The notes under the pieces were generated by a model, which was not told the origin of the DNA, made no database searches, and worked only from the letters and a program-made list of their open reading frames with translations. The position numbers were made by a program, and so were the translations under genes. 64,000 nt of DNA. Origin: Roseburia sp. (GTDB taxonomy: Bacteria > Bacillota > Clostridia > Lachnospirales > Lachnospiraceae). The stretch is from assembly GCA_017937095.1 (NCBI GenBank), contig JAGBEG010000010.1, positions 124,001 to 188,000 on the forward strand, written 5' to 3'. Positions 45,383 to 53,140 of the stretch are shown one piece after another. Each line of letters opens with the position of its first letter. Position 1 is the stretch's first letter.

Positions 45383-46348
45383 ATGGAACTTGAGACAAAA
45401 CGAACATGGCTTCGGGCGTTCGGTACGGATGATCTGGATGATCTGCACGAGTATACAAGCCAGCCGGAGGTCGGAGAAATGGCGGGATGGAAGCCGCATA
45501 CTTCCATTAATGAATCGCTTCACACATTAAAATTATACCTGAAAAACCCGAACGTCGCGGCAATCGTGTCAAAGCAGGACAAAAAGGTGATCGGGCATAT
45601 CGCAGTGTACGAGGATACGAAAAATAAGAGGGACGACACCAGAGAACTCGGGTTTGCGTTAAACCGTGACTATCAGGGACAGGGCATTATGGCAGAGGTG
45701 TTAAAGGCGGTTTTAGGCAAACTTCTTGCGGATGGCATAGGGCAGATTTATGCCTGCTGTAAGAAAGAAAATGCGCCAGCCGCAAAGCTTCTTACCGCCT
45801 GCGGCTTTGCGTGGGAGCGCGAGAGAGAGATTTTTTCCAGAACGATGAAGCAGTCCTTTGTGTCCTGTGAGTATGTGTACCGCGCGAAGCAGAAGCGCGA
45901 CCGCACGGTGGGCACGGTGCTCATGAATCTTGTGATGGTGCGCGACGGCGATAAGGTGCTGGTGCAGAACCGTCTGGCAGAGGATTATAAGGGCATCACG
46001 TTTCCGGGCGGTCATGTGGAAGCGGGAGAATCTCTTACCGATGCGGCAATCCGGGAGGTATACGAGGAGACGGGACTTACGATTGCACATCCGAGACTCT
46101 GCGGCGTCAAGGACTGGGAGGAGGCGGGCATCCGCTATCTGGTGTTCTGCTACTGCGCCAAGCAGTTCTGCGGAACGCTGCATTCCTCCGGGGAAGGCGA
46201 GGTATTCTGGGCTCCGTTAAAGGAACTCACGCAAATGGAACTGGCGGAGGATATGGAGAACACCTTGAAGCTGTTTCTGGAAGAAAGCCTGTGCGAGTGT
46301 TATTTTGCCGAAAAGCCCGATGGCAGCTATGAAGGAATTTTGTTATGA
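45383..46348 (+). CDS. GNAT acetyltransferase-NUDIX hydrolase fusion
   Basis: 321 residues. Residues 1-170 are a RimJ/RimL-like GNAT domain (ELETKRTWLRAFGTDDLDDL, RELGFALNRDYQGQGIMAEVLKAVL, acetyl-CoA motif QGQGIM, CCKKENAPAAKLLTACGF). Residues 172-320 are a NUDIX domain (VLMNLVMVRDGDKVLVQNR, box GGHVEAGESLTDAAIREVYEETGL) like 8-oxo-dGTP diphosphatase or YtkD. GGAGG lies 6 nt before ATG 45383; ATG 45377 is too close to it. Both active sites look intact; how they cooperate is unknown. Confidence 0.88.
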   Translation: MELETKRTWLRAFGTDDLDDLHEYTSQPEVGEMAGWKPHTSINESLHTLKLYLKNPNVAAIVSKQDKKVIGHIAVYEDTKNKRDDTRELGFALNRDYQGQGIMAEVLKAVLGKLLADGIGQIYACCKKENAPAAKLLTACGFAWEREREIFSRTMKQSFVSCEYVYRAKQKRDRTVGTVLMNLVMVRDGDKVLVQNRLAEDYKGITFPGGHVEAGESLTDAAIREVYEETGLTIAHPRLCGVKDWEEAGIRYLVFCYCAKQFCGTLHSSGEGEVFWAPLKELTQMELAEDMENTLKLFLEESLCECYFAEKPDGSYEGILL

Positions 46349-46387
46349 AAGATGAAAAATATAGAATATTAAATTCTGATATAATAA

Positions 46388-46906
46388 AATATATTGCTGT
46401 TCCTTTTTGCGCTAATTTCTCAAATTCCCTATGAAATGGCATTTGGGATGGGGATGCTCAATATGATATACACGCTGTTTGTGTGCTTTTTGATTCTTGA
46501 AGTGCGGGAAAAGGTGACAAAAGAGCCTGTTCGAACCATACTTGTGATTCTATTGACGGCGGCGACTGTGTTCGGCGACTGGGCGATTGGCGCGCCGGTA
46601 TTTACGATTATGTTCGATGCGTGGAGAGGTGACCGTAGGAAAATCTGGAATGCTTATATTTTCTCGGCTGTCGGATTTTTCTGTGCGAATCTTGGAACGG
46701 CATGGATGCGTTACAAGCCGCTCCTTGCGTTATTAAGCGCTGCAGGAGCAGCCTTGGGGATTCTTGCGTCCGGTTTTGTTATCCAGAATCTGTACAATGG
46801 AAAGCGGGCAGAGCATGGAAGGACAATTTCTAAGTGGTTTTTCTATATTTTTTATCCGGGGCATCTGCTGGTGCTGGCTCTGATTGCAAGGTGGATGGAA
46901 GCGTAG
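46388..46906 (+). pseudogene. traX-like gene lacking its N-terminus
   Basis: The open frame begins mid-helix (NILLFLFALISQIPYEMAF) without a credible start codon or ribosome site; TTG 46394 is the first possible. What remains, ~170 residues, matches the last two thirds of TraX family membrane proteins: NMIYTLFVCFLILEVREKV, the C-terminal KWFFYIFYPGHLLVLALIARWM and about four to five helices. TraX proteins usually have ~70 more residues with two helices. Just upstream is AT-rich non-coding DNA. Confidence 0.7.
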
Positions 46907-46944
46907 ACAGAAACAGAAGATACATTTGAGAGGTCTGTGTTTAA

Positions 46945-47679
46945 ATGAATGGATTTGAATTGGACGCGCTGATGATTGTCGCGGTGCTGTGCGCGTATTT
47001 CGTCAAAGGAATGTGCGGCTTTGCCAATACGCTGGTGCACAGCACGATATTAAGCTTTCGGGACAACAACATCAATATTACGCCGGTGGAACTTCTGATC
47101 GGTTATCCGTCCAATATATTGATTGCGTGGAAGGAGCGAAAGGCAATCGATATCAAAAGTTGTGTTCCGTTGGCGGCGCTGGTATTTCTTGGCTGTATTC
47201 CGGGAACTTTTCTGCTGAAAAACGGAAATGTGGGCACGGTCAAGATTTTCTTTGGCGTGGTGGTCACTGCGATTGGAATTGAGATGTTCTGCAGGGAATA
47301 CCAGAAGAAAAAGCATAAGGGCAGCCGCGCCGTGCTGCTTGGAATCGGTCTGTTATCGGGGCTTTTGTGCGGGATGTTCGGTATCGGCGCACTGATGGCG
47401 GCATATATGAGCCGCACCACGGACAACAGTCAGGCGTTTAAGGGGAATCTCTGTGTGGTATTTCTGGCGGAAAATACATTCCGGCTGATTCTGTATACAG
47501 GGCTTGGAATCATTACGAAAGCAGTCATAGGGCAGGCGCTGCTTCTGATGCCGTTTATGCTAATAGGGCTGTTTCTGGGAATGGCGGCGGCAAAGGTGAT
47601 GAAGGAATCTGTGGTAAAGCGGGTGGTGCTTGTGATGTTGATTTTATCCGGCGTATCACTTGTCATCAGCAATCTGTAG
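46945..47679 (+). CDS. TSUP (TauE/SafE) family membrane permease
   Basis: 244 residues, about seven to eight membrane helices. The N-terminal VLCAYFVKGMCGFANTLVHSTILSF and the mid-chain LGIGLLSGLLCGMFGIGALMAAYM follow the duplicated TauE/SafE pattern. These proteins export sulfite, sulfonates or related anions; the substrate cannot be read. AGAGG lies upstream of the ATG. Confidence 0.88.
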   Translation: MNGFELDALMIVAVLCAYFVKGMCGFANTLVHSTILSFRDNNINITPVELLIGYPSNILIAWKERKAIDIKSCVPLAALVFLGCIPGTFLLKNGNVGTVKIFFGVVVTAIGIEMFCREYQKKKHKGSRAVLLGIGLLSGLLCGMFGIGALMAAYMSRTTDNSQAFKGNLCVVFLAENTFRLILYTGLGIITKAVIGQALLLMPFMLIGLFLGMAAAKVMKESVVKRVVLVMLILSGVSLVISNL

Positions 47680-47846
47680 GTCATAACGCCGATCCGTTTA
47701 TTGACGATTGGAGTGAAGAAGACTATACTTTTTGGGTAAGCTGCTTAAGGAATACGATGGCAACAGGCTGTGTGGAGGCAAAGGAGTACCAGAGCGTGCA
47801 CACAGAGAAAGAGCCGTTCGACTGTCAGATGGAATATCAGTTATAG
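47679..47846 (+). other. coding-like remnant, unrecognised
   Basis: A reading frame ending at TAG 47844-47846 reads GHNADPFIDDWSEEDYTFWV, then continues to CVEAKEYQSVHTEKEPFDCQMEYQL. Its composition looks protein-like, but no good upstream start exists. The first in-frame ATG (47757, with AAGG 6 nt upstream) would give 29 residues. It may be the tail of a deleted gene or a real small protein. The promoter of the next gene overlaps it. Confidence 0.3.
47701..47729 (+). promoter_or_regulatory. promoter for the hexapeptide-repeat gene
   Basis: TTGACG (47701-47706), a 17-bp spacer and TATACT (47724-47729); both match consensus at five of six positions. Confidence 0.65.
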
Positions 47847-47863
47847 AAAAGGAAGGGAAAACA

Positions 47864-48529
47864 ATGGAAAACGCAAAAATCAGCAATTTGTACGATCTGG
47901 ACCAGACGATTGCAAAGGAATTATTCGAGGGGCTGACCTATCCGTGGGAGGCGCTCGCAAAAATCAGCGATTTCATTAAGAAACTTGGACCGACGCTTGA
48001 TGCGGAGCGGTACGAACAGCGCGGCGAGAATATCTGGGTCGCAAAGAGCGCTTCGGTCGCACCGACCGCTTTCTTAAATGGACCTTTAATTATTGATGAA
48101 GAGGCGGAGATTCGCCACTGTGCATTCATAAGAGGAAGCGCCATTGTCGGAAAGGGTTCTGTCGTCGGCAATTCCACAGAGCTTAAGAATGTCGTTATCT
48201 TTAATTCCGTTCAGGTTCCGCATTACAATTATGTGGGCGATTCCATTCTTGGCTACAAGTCGCATATGGGAGCGGGTTCGATTACCTCTAACGTGAAGTC
48301 CGACAAGACTTTAGTGGTAGTTAAGGACAAAGAAGAGAAAATTGAAACAGGATTAAAGAAATTTGGCGCGATGCTCGGCGATTATGTGGAGGTCGGCTGC
48401 AACTCCGTCTTAAACCCCGGTACAGTCATCGGCAGCCACACGAACGTTTATCCGCTTTCGTCCGTGCGGGGCGTGGTTCCGGCAAATTCGATTTATAAGA
48501 ATCGGAATGAAGTGGTAGAGAAGGCGTGA
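47864..48529 (+). CDS. left-handed beta-helix (hexapeptide) acyltransferase/nucleotidyltransferase-like protein
   Basis: 221 residues. Residues 1-55 are helical (LYDLDQTIAKELFEGLTYPWEALAKISDFIKKLG). Residues 56-205 show hexapeptide strands (IWVAKSASVAPTAFLNGPLIIDEEAEIRHCAFIRGSAIVGKGSVVGNSTELKNVVIFNSVQVPHYNYVGDSILG) like the C-terminal half of GlmU. Such proteins are often annotated as UDP-GlcNAc pyrophosphorylase-like although the uridylyltransferase domain is missing. GGAAGGGA precedes ATG 47864. Substrate unknown. Confidence 0.82.
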   Translation: MENAKISNLYDLDQTIAKELFEGLTYPWEALAKISDFIKKLGPTLDAERYEQRGENIWVAKSASVAPTAFLNGPLIIDEEAEIRHCAFIRGSAIVGKGSVVGNSTELKNVVIFNSVQVPHYNYVGDSILGYKSHMGAGSITSNVKSDKTLVVVKDKEEKIETGLKKFGAMLGDYVEVGCNSVLNPGTVIGSHTNVYPLSSVRGVVPANSIYKNRNEVVEKA

Positions 48530-48579
48530 GGTAACAGTTTCGTCCGGGACTTTGCACTTGCTGCAAAATCCGTGAGAAA

Positions 48580-48592
48580 ATTTCGTCGAAAT
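48580..48592. promoter_or_regulatory. 13-bp palindrome upstream of the NifU-like/GGGtGRT genes
   Basis: ATTTCG-T-CGAAAT, 104 bp before the NifU-like start. A possible operator; no clear promoter hexamers were identified in 48530-48695. Confidence 0.35.
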
Positions 48593-48695
48593 AGGACTTT
48601 ACTATTTCCTGTAAATGTGCGAAAATAAATGCAGTATGTTAAATGTGTAACAATGTTTAGCAACAGAGTTCTATTTAAGTGAAAGGAGTCTTAAA

Positions 48696-49388
48696 ATGAT
48701 TTACACTAAGGAAGTTGAAAACATGTGTCCTGTAGCAAAGGGCGCAAAACATGAACCAGCTCCAATTCCGGAAGAAGGCAAATGGGTTCATTCCAAGAAA
48801 ATTGAAGATATTTCAGGTTTTACACACGGTGTTGGCTGGTGTGCACCTCAGCAGGGTGCCTGCAAGCTTTCATTGAACGTAAAGAACGGTGTAATCGAAG
48901 AGGCATTAGTTGAGACTATCGGATGTTCCGGTATGACGCACTCCGCAGCTATGGCGGCAGAGGTATTACAGGGCAAGACCATTCTTGAGGCACTTAATAC
49001 AGACCTTGTCTGTGATGCAATCAATACAGCGATGAGAGAGTTATTCTTGCAGATCGTTTACGGTCGTACACAGAGTGCTTTCTCTGACGACGGACTTGCA
49101 GTCGGCGCAGGTCTTGAGGATTTGGGTAAGGGACTTCGTTCCCAGGTTGGTACAATGTACGCAACCAAGGAGAAGGGTGTTCGTTATCTTGAGATGGCAG
49201 AGGGCTATGTAACAGGCATCGCTCTCGACGAGAACAACGAGGTTATCGGTTATCAGTTCGTTTCTCTTGGCAAAATGACTGACTTCATCAAGAAGGGCGA
49301 TACGCCTAACGACGCTTGGGAGAAGGCAAAAGGTCAGTACGGTCGCGTTGCAGATGCAGTTAAGATCATCGACCCGCGCGTAGAGTAA
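48696..49388 (+). CDS. NifU/IscU-like iron-sulfur scaffold protein
   Basis: 230 residues. Cysteines C11, C49, C56 and C77 sit in CPVAKGA, GWCAPQQGACKLSL and ETIGCSGMTHSAAMAAEVLQGK, the last resembling the IscU/NifU ligand loop. The rest (AINTAMRELFLQIVYGRTQSAFSDDGLAVGAGLEDLGKGLRSQVG) is specific to this subfamily. AAAGGAG precedes the ATG. Codons are strongly biased toward those of abundant proteins. It always seems to pair with GGGtGRT, the next gene (19 bp away). Confidence 0.82.
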   Translation: MIYTKEVENMCPVAKGAKHEPAPIPEEGKWVHSKKIEDISGFTHGVGWCAPQQGACKLSLNVKNGVIEEALVETIGCSGMTHSAAMAAEVLQGKTILEALNTDLVCDAINTAMRELFLQIVYGRTQSAFSDDGLAVGAGLEDLGKGLRSQVGTMYATKEKGVRYLEMAEGYVTGIALDENNEVIGYQFVSLGKMTDFIKKGDTPNDAWEKAKGQYGRVADAVKIIDPRVE

Positions 49389-49407
49389 GGAAAGGAGAAC
49401 GAAGATA

Positions 49408-50418
49408 ATGGCTTTATTTGAATCATATGAGAGAAGAATTGACCAGATTAACGCTGTGCTTAACAGCTATGGTATCAGCTCGATCGAAGAGGCTGAGAAA
49501 ATCACAAAAGACGCTGGACTTGACGTATACGATCAGGTAAAGAAGATCCAGCCGATCTGTTTTGAGAACGCTTGCTGGGCTTACACGGTAGGCGCTGCAA
49601 TCGCAATCAAGAAGGGATGCACAAGAGCCGCTGATGCTGCTGCAGCAATCGGAGAGGGTCTTCAGGCATTCTGTATTCCGGGTTCCGTTGCAGACCACAG
49701 AAAGGTAGGTCTTGGACATGGTAACCTTGGTAAGATGTTATTAGAGGAAGAGACAGAGTGCTTCTGCTTCTTGGCAGGTCACGAGTCTTTCGCAGCCGCT
49801 GAGGGTGCAATCGGTATCGCAGAGAAGGCGAACAAGGTTCGTCAGAAGCCGCTTCGCGTTATCTTAAACGGTCTTGGAAAGGATGCAGCACAGATCATTT
49901 CCCGTATCAACGGATTTACTTTTGTTGAGACCAAGTTCGACTACAAGGAGAACAAGGTAAACGTTGTATATGAGAAGCCGTACTCCAACGGACTTCGCGC
50001 AACTGTTAAGTGCTACGGCGCTGACGATGTTCAGGAAGGTGTTGCAATCATGCATCTGGAGAACGTAGGTGTATCTATCACCGGTAACTCCACCAACCCG
50101 ACACGTTTCCAGCATCCGGTAGCAGGTACATATAAGAAAGAATGTATCGAGCAGGGTAAGAAGTACTTCTCCGTTGCATCCGGCGGTGGTACAGGACGTA
50201 CCCTTCACCCGGACAACATGGCTGCAGGTCCTGCTTCCTACGGTATGACAGATACCATGGGACGTATGCACTCTGACGCACAGTTCGCAGGTTCTTCCTC
50301 CGTACCGGCTCACGTAGAGATGATGGGTCTGATTGGTATGGGTAACAACCCGATGGTAGGCGCTACCGTTGCTGTAGCAGTTTCGATTGAGGAAGCTCAT
50401 AAGGCTGGCAAGTTCTAA
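49408..50418 (+). CDS. GGGtGRT family protein
   Basis: 336 residues. The name-giving motif GGGTGRT is at residues 259-265, in SVASGGGTGRTLHPDNMAAGPASYGMTDTMGRMH. Earlier features are FENACWAYTVGAAIAIKKGCTRAADAAAAIGEGLQAFCIPGSVADHRKVGLGHGNLGKML. No membrane segment or signal peptide. The biochemical role is, to my knowledge, unknown. It is co-transcribed with the NifU-like gene, and codon bias suggests high expression. A perfect hairpin terminator follows. Confidence 0.9.
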   Translation: MALFESYERRIDQINAVLNSYGISSIEEAEKITKDAGLDVYDQVKKIQPICFENACWAYTVGAAIAIKKGCTRAADAAAAIGEGLQAFCIPGSVADHRKVGLGHGNLGKMLLEEETECFCFLAGHESFAAAEGAIGIAEKANKVRQKPLRVILNGLGKDAAQIISRINGFTFVETKFDYKENKVNVVYEKPYSNGLRATVKCYGADDVQEGVAIMHLENVGVSITGNSTNPTRFQHPVAGTYKKECIEQGKKYFSVASGGGTGRTLHPDNMAAGPASYGMTDTMGRMHSDAQFAGSSSVPAHVEMMGLIGMGNNPMVGATVAVAVSIEEAHKAGKF

Positions 50419-50480
50419 GGAATTGCCGTAAGTTTTAGGAAATGTTGTAAGTTCTGCAACACAATAGAATATTCTATAAA

Positions 50481-50534
50481 ATAATACAGGAGTGGTGAAA
50501 AGCTGGAAACGGCACACCACTCCTGTATTATTTT
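50481..50534 (+). terminator. terminator of the NifU-like/GGGtGRT operon
   Basis: ATAATACAGGAGTGGTG (50481-50497) pairs perfectly over 17 bp with 50515-50531, followed by a short T run. Confidence 0.85.
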
Positions 50535-50679
50535 GGAATATATAATGAAACACGTAGGAGGAATGGACATGTATTTGTGATGGTGAAATGTACGCGATTG
50601 GGGCGTTGAAAATACAAAGGCGTCTGGTATAATATCAAGGAAAGAAAAATATTTGTTGCAGATGATAGTAGGAGGATGT

Positions 50680-51396
50680 ATGAAGGATATATATAATATG
50701 ACACAGGAAGAATGTGTAGAGCTGGCAAAACGGAATATCGTGGACTGTATATATTCTTCTGCAAGGATTGAAGGAATAGCTGTTACCTTTCCTGATACGC
50801 AACAGATATATGAGGGAAGGAGTGTTGCAGGATTAACCATTGATGACATCAATAAAGTTAATAATTTGAAACATGCATGGCAGTTCTTATTTGATAGTCT
50901 GGATTATCCTTTGGACATTTTATACCTGCGGCAGTTGAACCAGATTATAAATACGGGATTGATGTCAGATGCTGGAAACTTACGGAATTATGATGTCAAT
51001 ATTGGCGGAACCTCATGGAAACCGGATATCCCGGAAAAGGAACAGATCATAAATAATGTGAATCATATTATGGAAATGGAATGCTGTACGCAAAAGGCGA
51101 TAAAGATGATGCTGTATATTATGCGTACACAGATGTTTAGCGATGGAAATAAAAGAGTGGCACAGTTAGCGGCAAACCAGATATTGATACAGGGAGGAAA
51201 GGGGTTGCTGCGGATTCCGGTAGAGAAAAATAACGAGTTCTTTGAACTTCTCGTAAAGTTCTATGAGACGAATCAGGATGAGCAAATAACGGAGTTTCTA
51301 TATCAGACCTCGATTCTGGGGAAAAAAGTTGTAAGCGAAATTCAAAATGAACCAATCAGTGAGGAAATGTTTAAAAGAGAAAGACATAGAAAATGA
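50680..51396 (+). CDS. Fic/DOC family protein with substituted catalytic His
   Basis: 238 residues. The Fic core loop reads QMFSDGNKR at residues 151-159; the family motif is HPFxDGNxR, so the catalytic His is Gln here while the anion-binding and Arg residues remain. An N-terminal inhibitory motif S27-ARI-E31-G32 (S/TxxxEG/N) is intact, as in class II Fic proteins. Fic enzymes usually AMPylate protein targets; without His this one may be inactive for AMPylation or do other chemistry. AGGAGG lies 4 nt before ATG 50680. Confidence 0.87.
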   Translation: MKDIYNMTQEECVELAKRNIVDCIYSSARIEGIAVTFPDTQQIYEGRSVAGLTIDDINKVNNLKHAWQFLFDSLDYPLDILYLRQLNQIINTGLMSDAGNLRNYDVNIGGTSWKPDIPEKEQIINNVNHIMEMECCTQKAIKMMLYIMRTQMFSDGNKRVAQLAANQILIQGGKGLLRIPVEKNNEFFELLVKFYETNQDEQITEFLYQTSILGKKVVSEIQNEPISEEMFKRERHRK

Positions 51397-51428
51397 TGTG
51401 AAATTTGTATCCTTTTCAGCGAAAAATG

Positions 51429-51457
51429 TTGAACTTTCTGTAAGGTTATGATATAAT
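51429..51457 (+). promoter_or_regulatory. promoter of the cobalamin riboswitch operon
   Basis: TTGAAC (51429-51434), 17-bp spacer, perfect TATAAT (51452-51457), about 22 bp before the riboswitch aptamer. Confidence 0.8.
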
Positions 51458-51477
51458 GACGCGAATTGAATATGGAG

Positions 51478-51650
51478 CAGTCAGGTGTCAGAGCAATTAT
51501 TTTATGATCAATTGGCTCTGGTGAAAAGGGAAACAGGTGCAAGTCCTGTGCGAACTCGTCACCGTAATTAGGGAGCAGAAGCCGATATATCACTGGGAAA
51601 CCGGGAAGATGGCGGATGCGATGATTTTCAAGCCGGGAGACCTGCCTGTC
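51478..51650 (+). promoter_or_regulatory. cobalamin (B12) riboswitch
   Basis: The aptamer shows the class signatures: CAGGT (51482-51486) pairing with ACCTG (51640-51644), the core AAAAGGGAAACAGGTGCAAG then CCTGTGCGAACTCGTCACCG, and a later ACTGGGAAACCGGGAAG arm with CAAGCCGGGAGACCTGCC. It controls the CbiK-like/BtuFCD operon. The expression platform ends in a terminator at 51757-51790. The gap 51397-51871 holds promoter, aptamer and terminator, and no gene. Confidence 0.92.
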
Positions 51651-51756
51651 TGCTGTACAGAAACGAAAGTTTTAAGGCCACGAGTAACTGGTTGTACGTG
51701 TAAGAGTATGGGAATTTTTTCGTCTATAGATTTTCCTGTATGTCTTTTTGGTGTAC

Positions 51757-51790
51757 AAACCCTTTGCCTGTATAGGAGAAGGGTTTTTTA
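51757..51790 (+). terminator. expression-platform terminator of the cobalamin riboswitch
   Basis: AAACCCTT (51757-51764) pairs with AAGGGTTT (51779-51786), followed by a T run. When B12 binds, transcription would stop before the CbiK-like gene. Confidence 0.8.
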
Positions 51791-51871
51791 TTTGTGTTGC
51801 CTGAATCATGTTTCTGACATACATATTTAAGAAAAATGAAAATGACAGTATTTGCTGTCGAGGGAGGAAAC

Positions 51872-53131
51872 ATGAAAAAAAGAGTAGTAGCATTATTGAT
51901 GGCGGCATTAATGGGAACATTCCAGATGGCAGCATGTGGAAACAGCCAGGAAACAGCAGGGACTGCACCGGAAGAAAACGTGCAGATGGAAACAGAAGCA
52001 GAGGCAGAAGAAGATACTGCGGCAGAAGCGGAAACAGAAGCAGATGCAGACGCAGACGCAGACCAGAAGGCAGCGGATGAAGTGGCAGCATTGATTGATG
52101 CAATTTATGTCCAGCAGAGAACGGATGAGACGGACAAGCAGTGCGCAGACGCCAGGGCGGCATGGGATGCACTGACGGATGCGCAGAAAGAATTGGTAGA
52201 AGGCGAGAATGCTGACCCGGATTATTTTGGAAGAGATACCGGTGACGCTTCCAAAGACAATCCGCGCAATCAGGATGAAATCGGAGAAAATGAGATTCTG
52301 GTAGTAAGCTTTGGTACGTCCTTCAATGACAGCCGTGTGGCTGATATTAAGGGGGTTGAGGATGCACTGCAGGCGGCTTATCCCGACTGGTCCGTAAGAA
52401 GAGCATTCACGGCGCAGATCATTATCAACCATGTGCAGGCGCGTGACGGCGAGTGCATTGACAATATGGATCAGGCTCTGGAGCGCGCAGTGACGAACGG
52501 CGTTAAAAATCTGGTAATCCAGCCGACCCATTTAATGCATGGCGCAGAGTACGATGAACTGATGGAAGCTGTTGAGGCTTATCAGGATAAGTTTGAAACC
52601 GTAAAAGTTGCAGAGCCGCTGCTCGGAGAGGTCGGAGCAGACGCTACAATGATCAATGACGACAAGAAGGCGGTTGCTGAGGCGCTTACAGCAGAGGCAG
52701 TCAAGGATGCGGGTTATGATAGTCTTGAGGCTGCAAAAGAGGATGGCGTTGCATTCGTATTTATGGGACACGGCACATCCCACGCTGCAAAGGTATCCTA
52801 TAGCCAGATGCAGACGCAGATGGGCGAGCTTGGCTATGACAACGTGTTTATCGGAACTGTAGAGGGAGAACCGGAAGAGACTTCCTGTGAGGCAGTGATT
52901 GACGCGGTTGCAGGGGCTGGTTACACCAAAGTAATCCTCCGGCCGTTAATGGTAGTAGCCGGAGATCACGCACATAATGATATGGCGGGTGAGGATGAGG
53001 ACTCATGGTTAAGCATGTTCCAGGCGTCCGGCAATTTTGAGAGCGTGGATGTGCAGATTTACGGTCTGGGCGAGATTGAAGCCATTCAGCAGCTTTATGT
53101 AGAACACACCGCAAATGTGATGAATCAGTAG
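51872..53131 (+). CDS. CbiK-like sirohydrochlorin cobaltochelatase lipoprotein
   Basis: 419 residues. A lipoprotein signal peptide ends MAAC (Cys22), followed by an acidic linker (about 30-65). The chelatase domain begins ILVVSFGTSFNDSRVADIKGVEDAL near residue 140. Candidate metal ligands are H220 (PTHLMHGAEY), E331 (GTVEGEPE) and H366 (GDHAHNDM), with H300 in FMGHGTSH, matching the CbiK arrangement. CbiK inserts Co into sirohydrochlorin, but this copy is outside the membrane, so it may handle metal or tetrapyrrole at the surface. First gene after the B12 riboswitch; GGGAGGA precedes ATG. Confidence 0.88.
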   Translation: MKKRVVALLMAALMGTFQMAACGNSQETAGTAPEENVQMETEAEAEEDTAAEAETEADADADADQKAADEVAALIDAIYVQQRTDETDKQCADARAAWDALTDAQKELVEGENADPDYFGRDTGDASKDNPRNQDEIGENEILVVSFGTSFNDSRVADIKGVEDALQAAYPDWSVRRAFTAQIIINHVQARDGECIDNMDQALERAVTNGVKNLVIQPTHLMHGAEYDELMEAVEAYQDKFETVKVAEPLLGEVGADATMINDDKKAVAEALTAEAVKDAGYDSLEAAKEDGVAFVFMGHGTSHAAKVSYSQMQTQMGELGYDNVFIGTVEGEPEETSCEAVIDAVAGAGYTKVILRPLMVVAGDHAHNDMAGEDEDSWLSMFQASGNFESVDVQIYGLGEIEAIQQLYVEHTANVMNQ

Positions 53132-53140
53132 AGGGTTATT

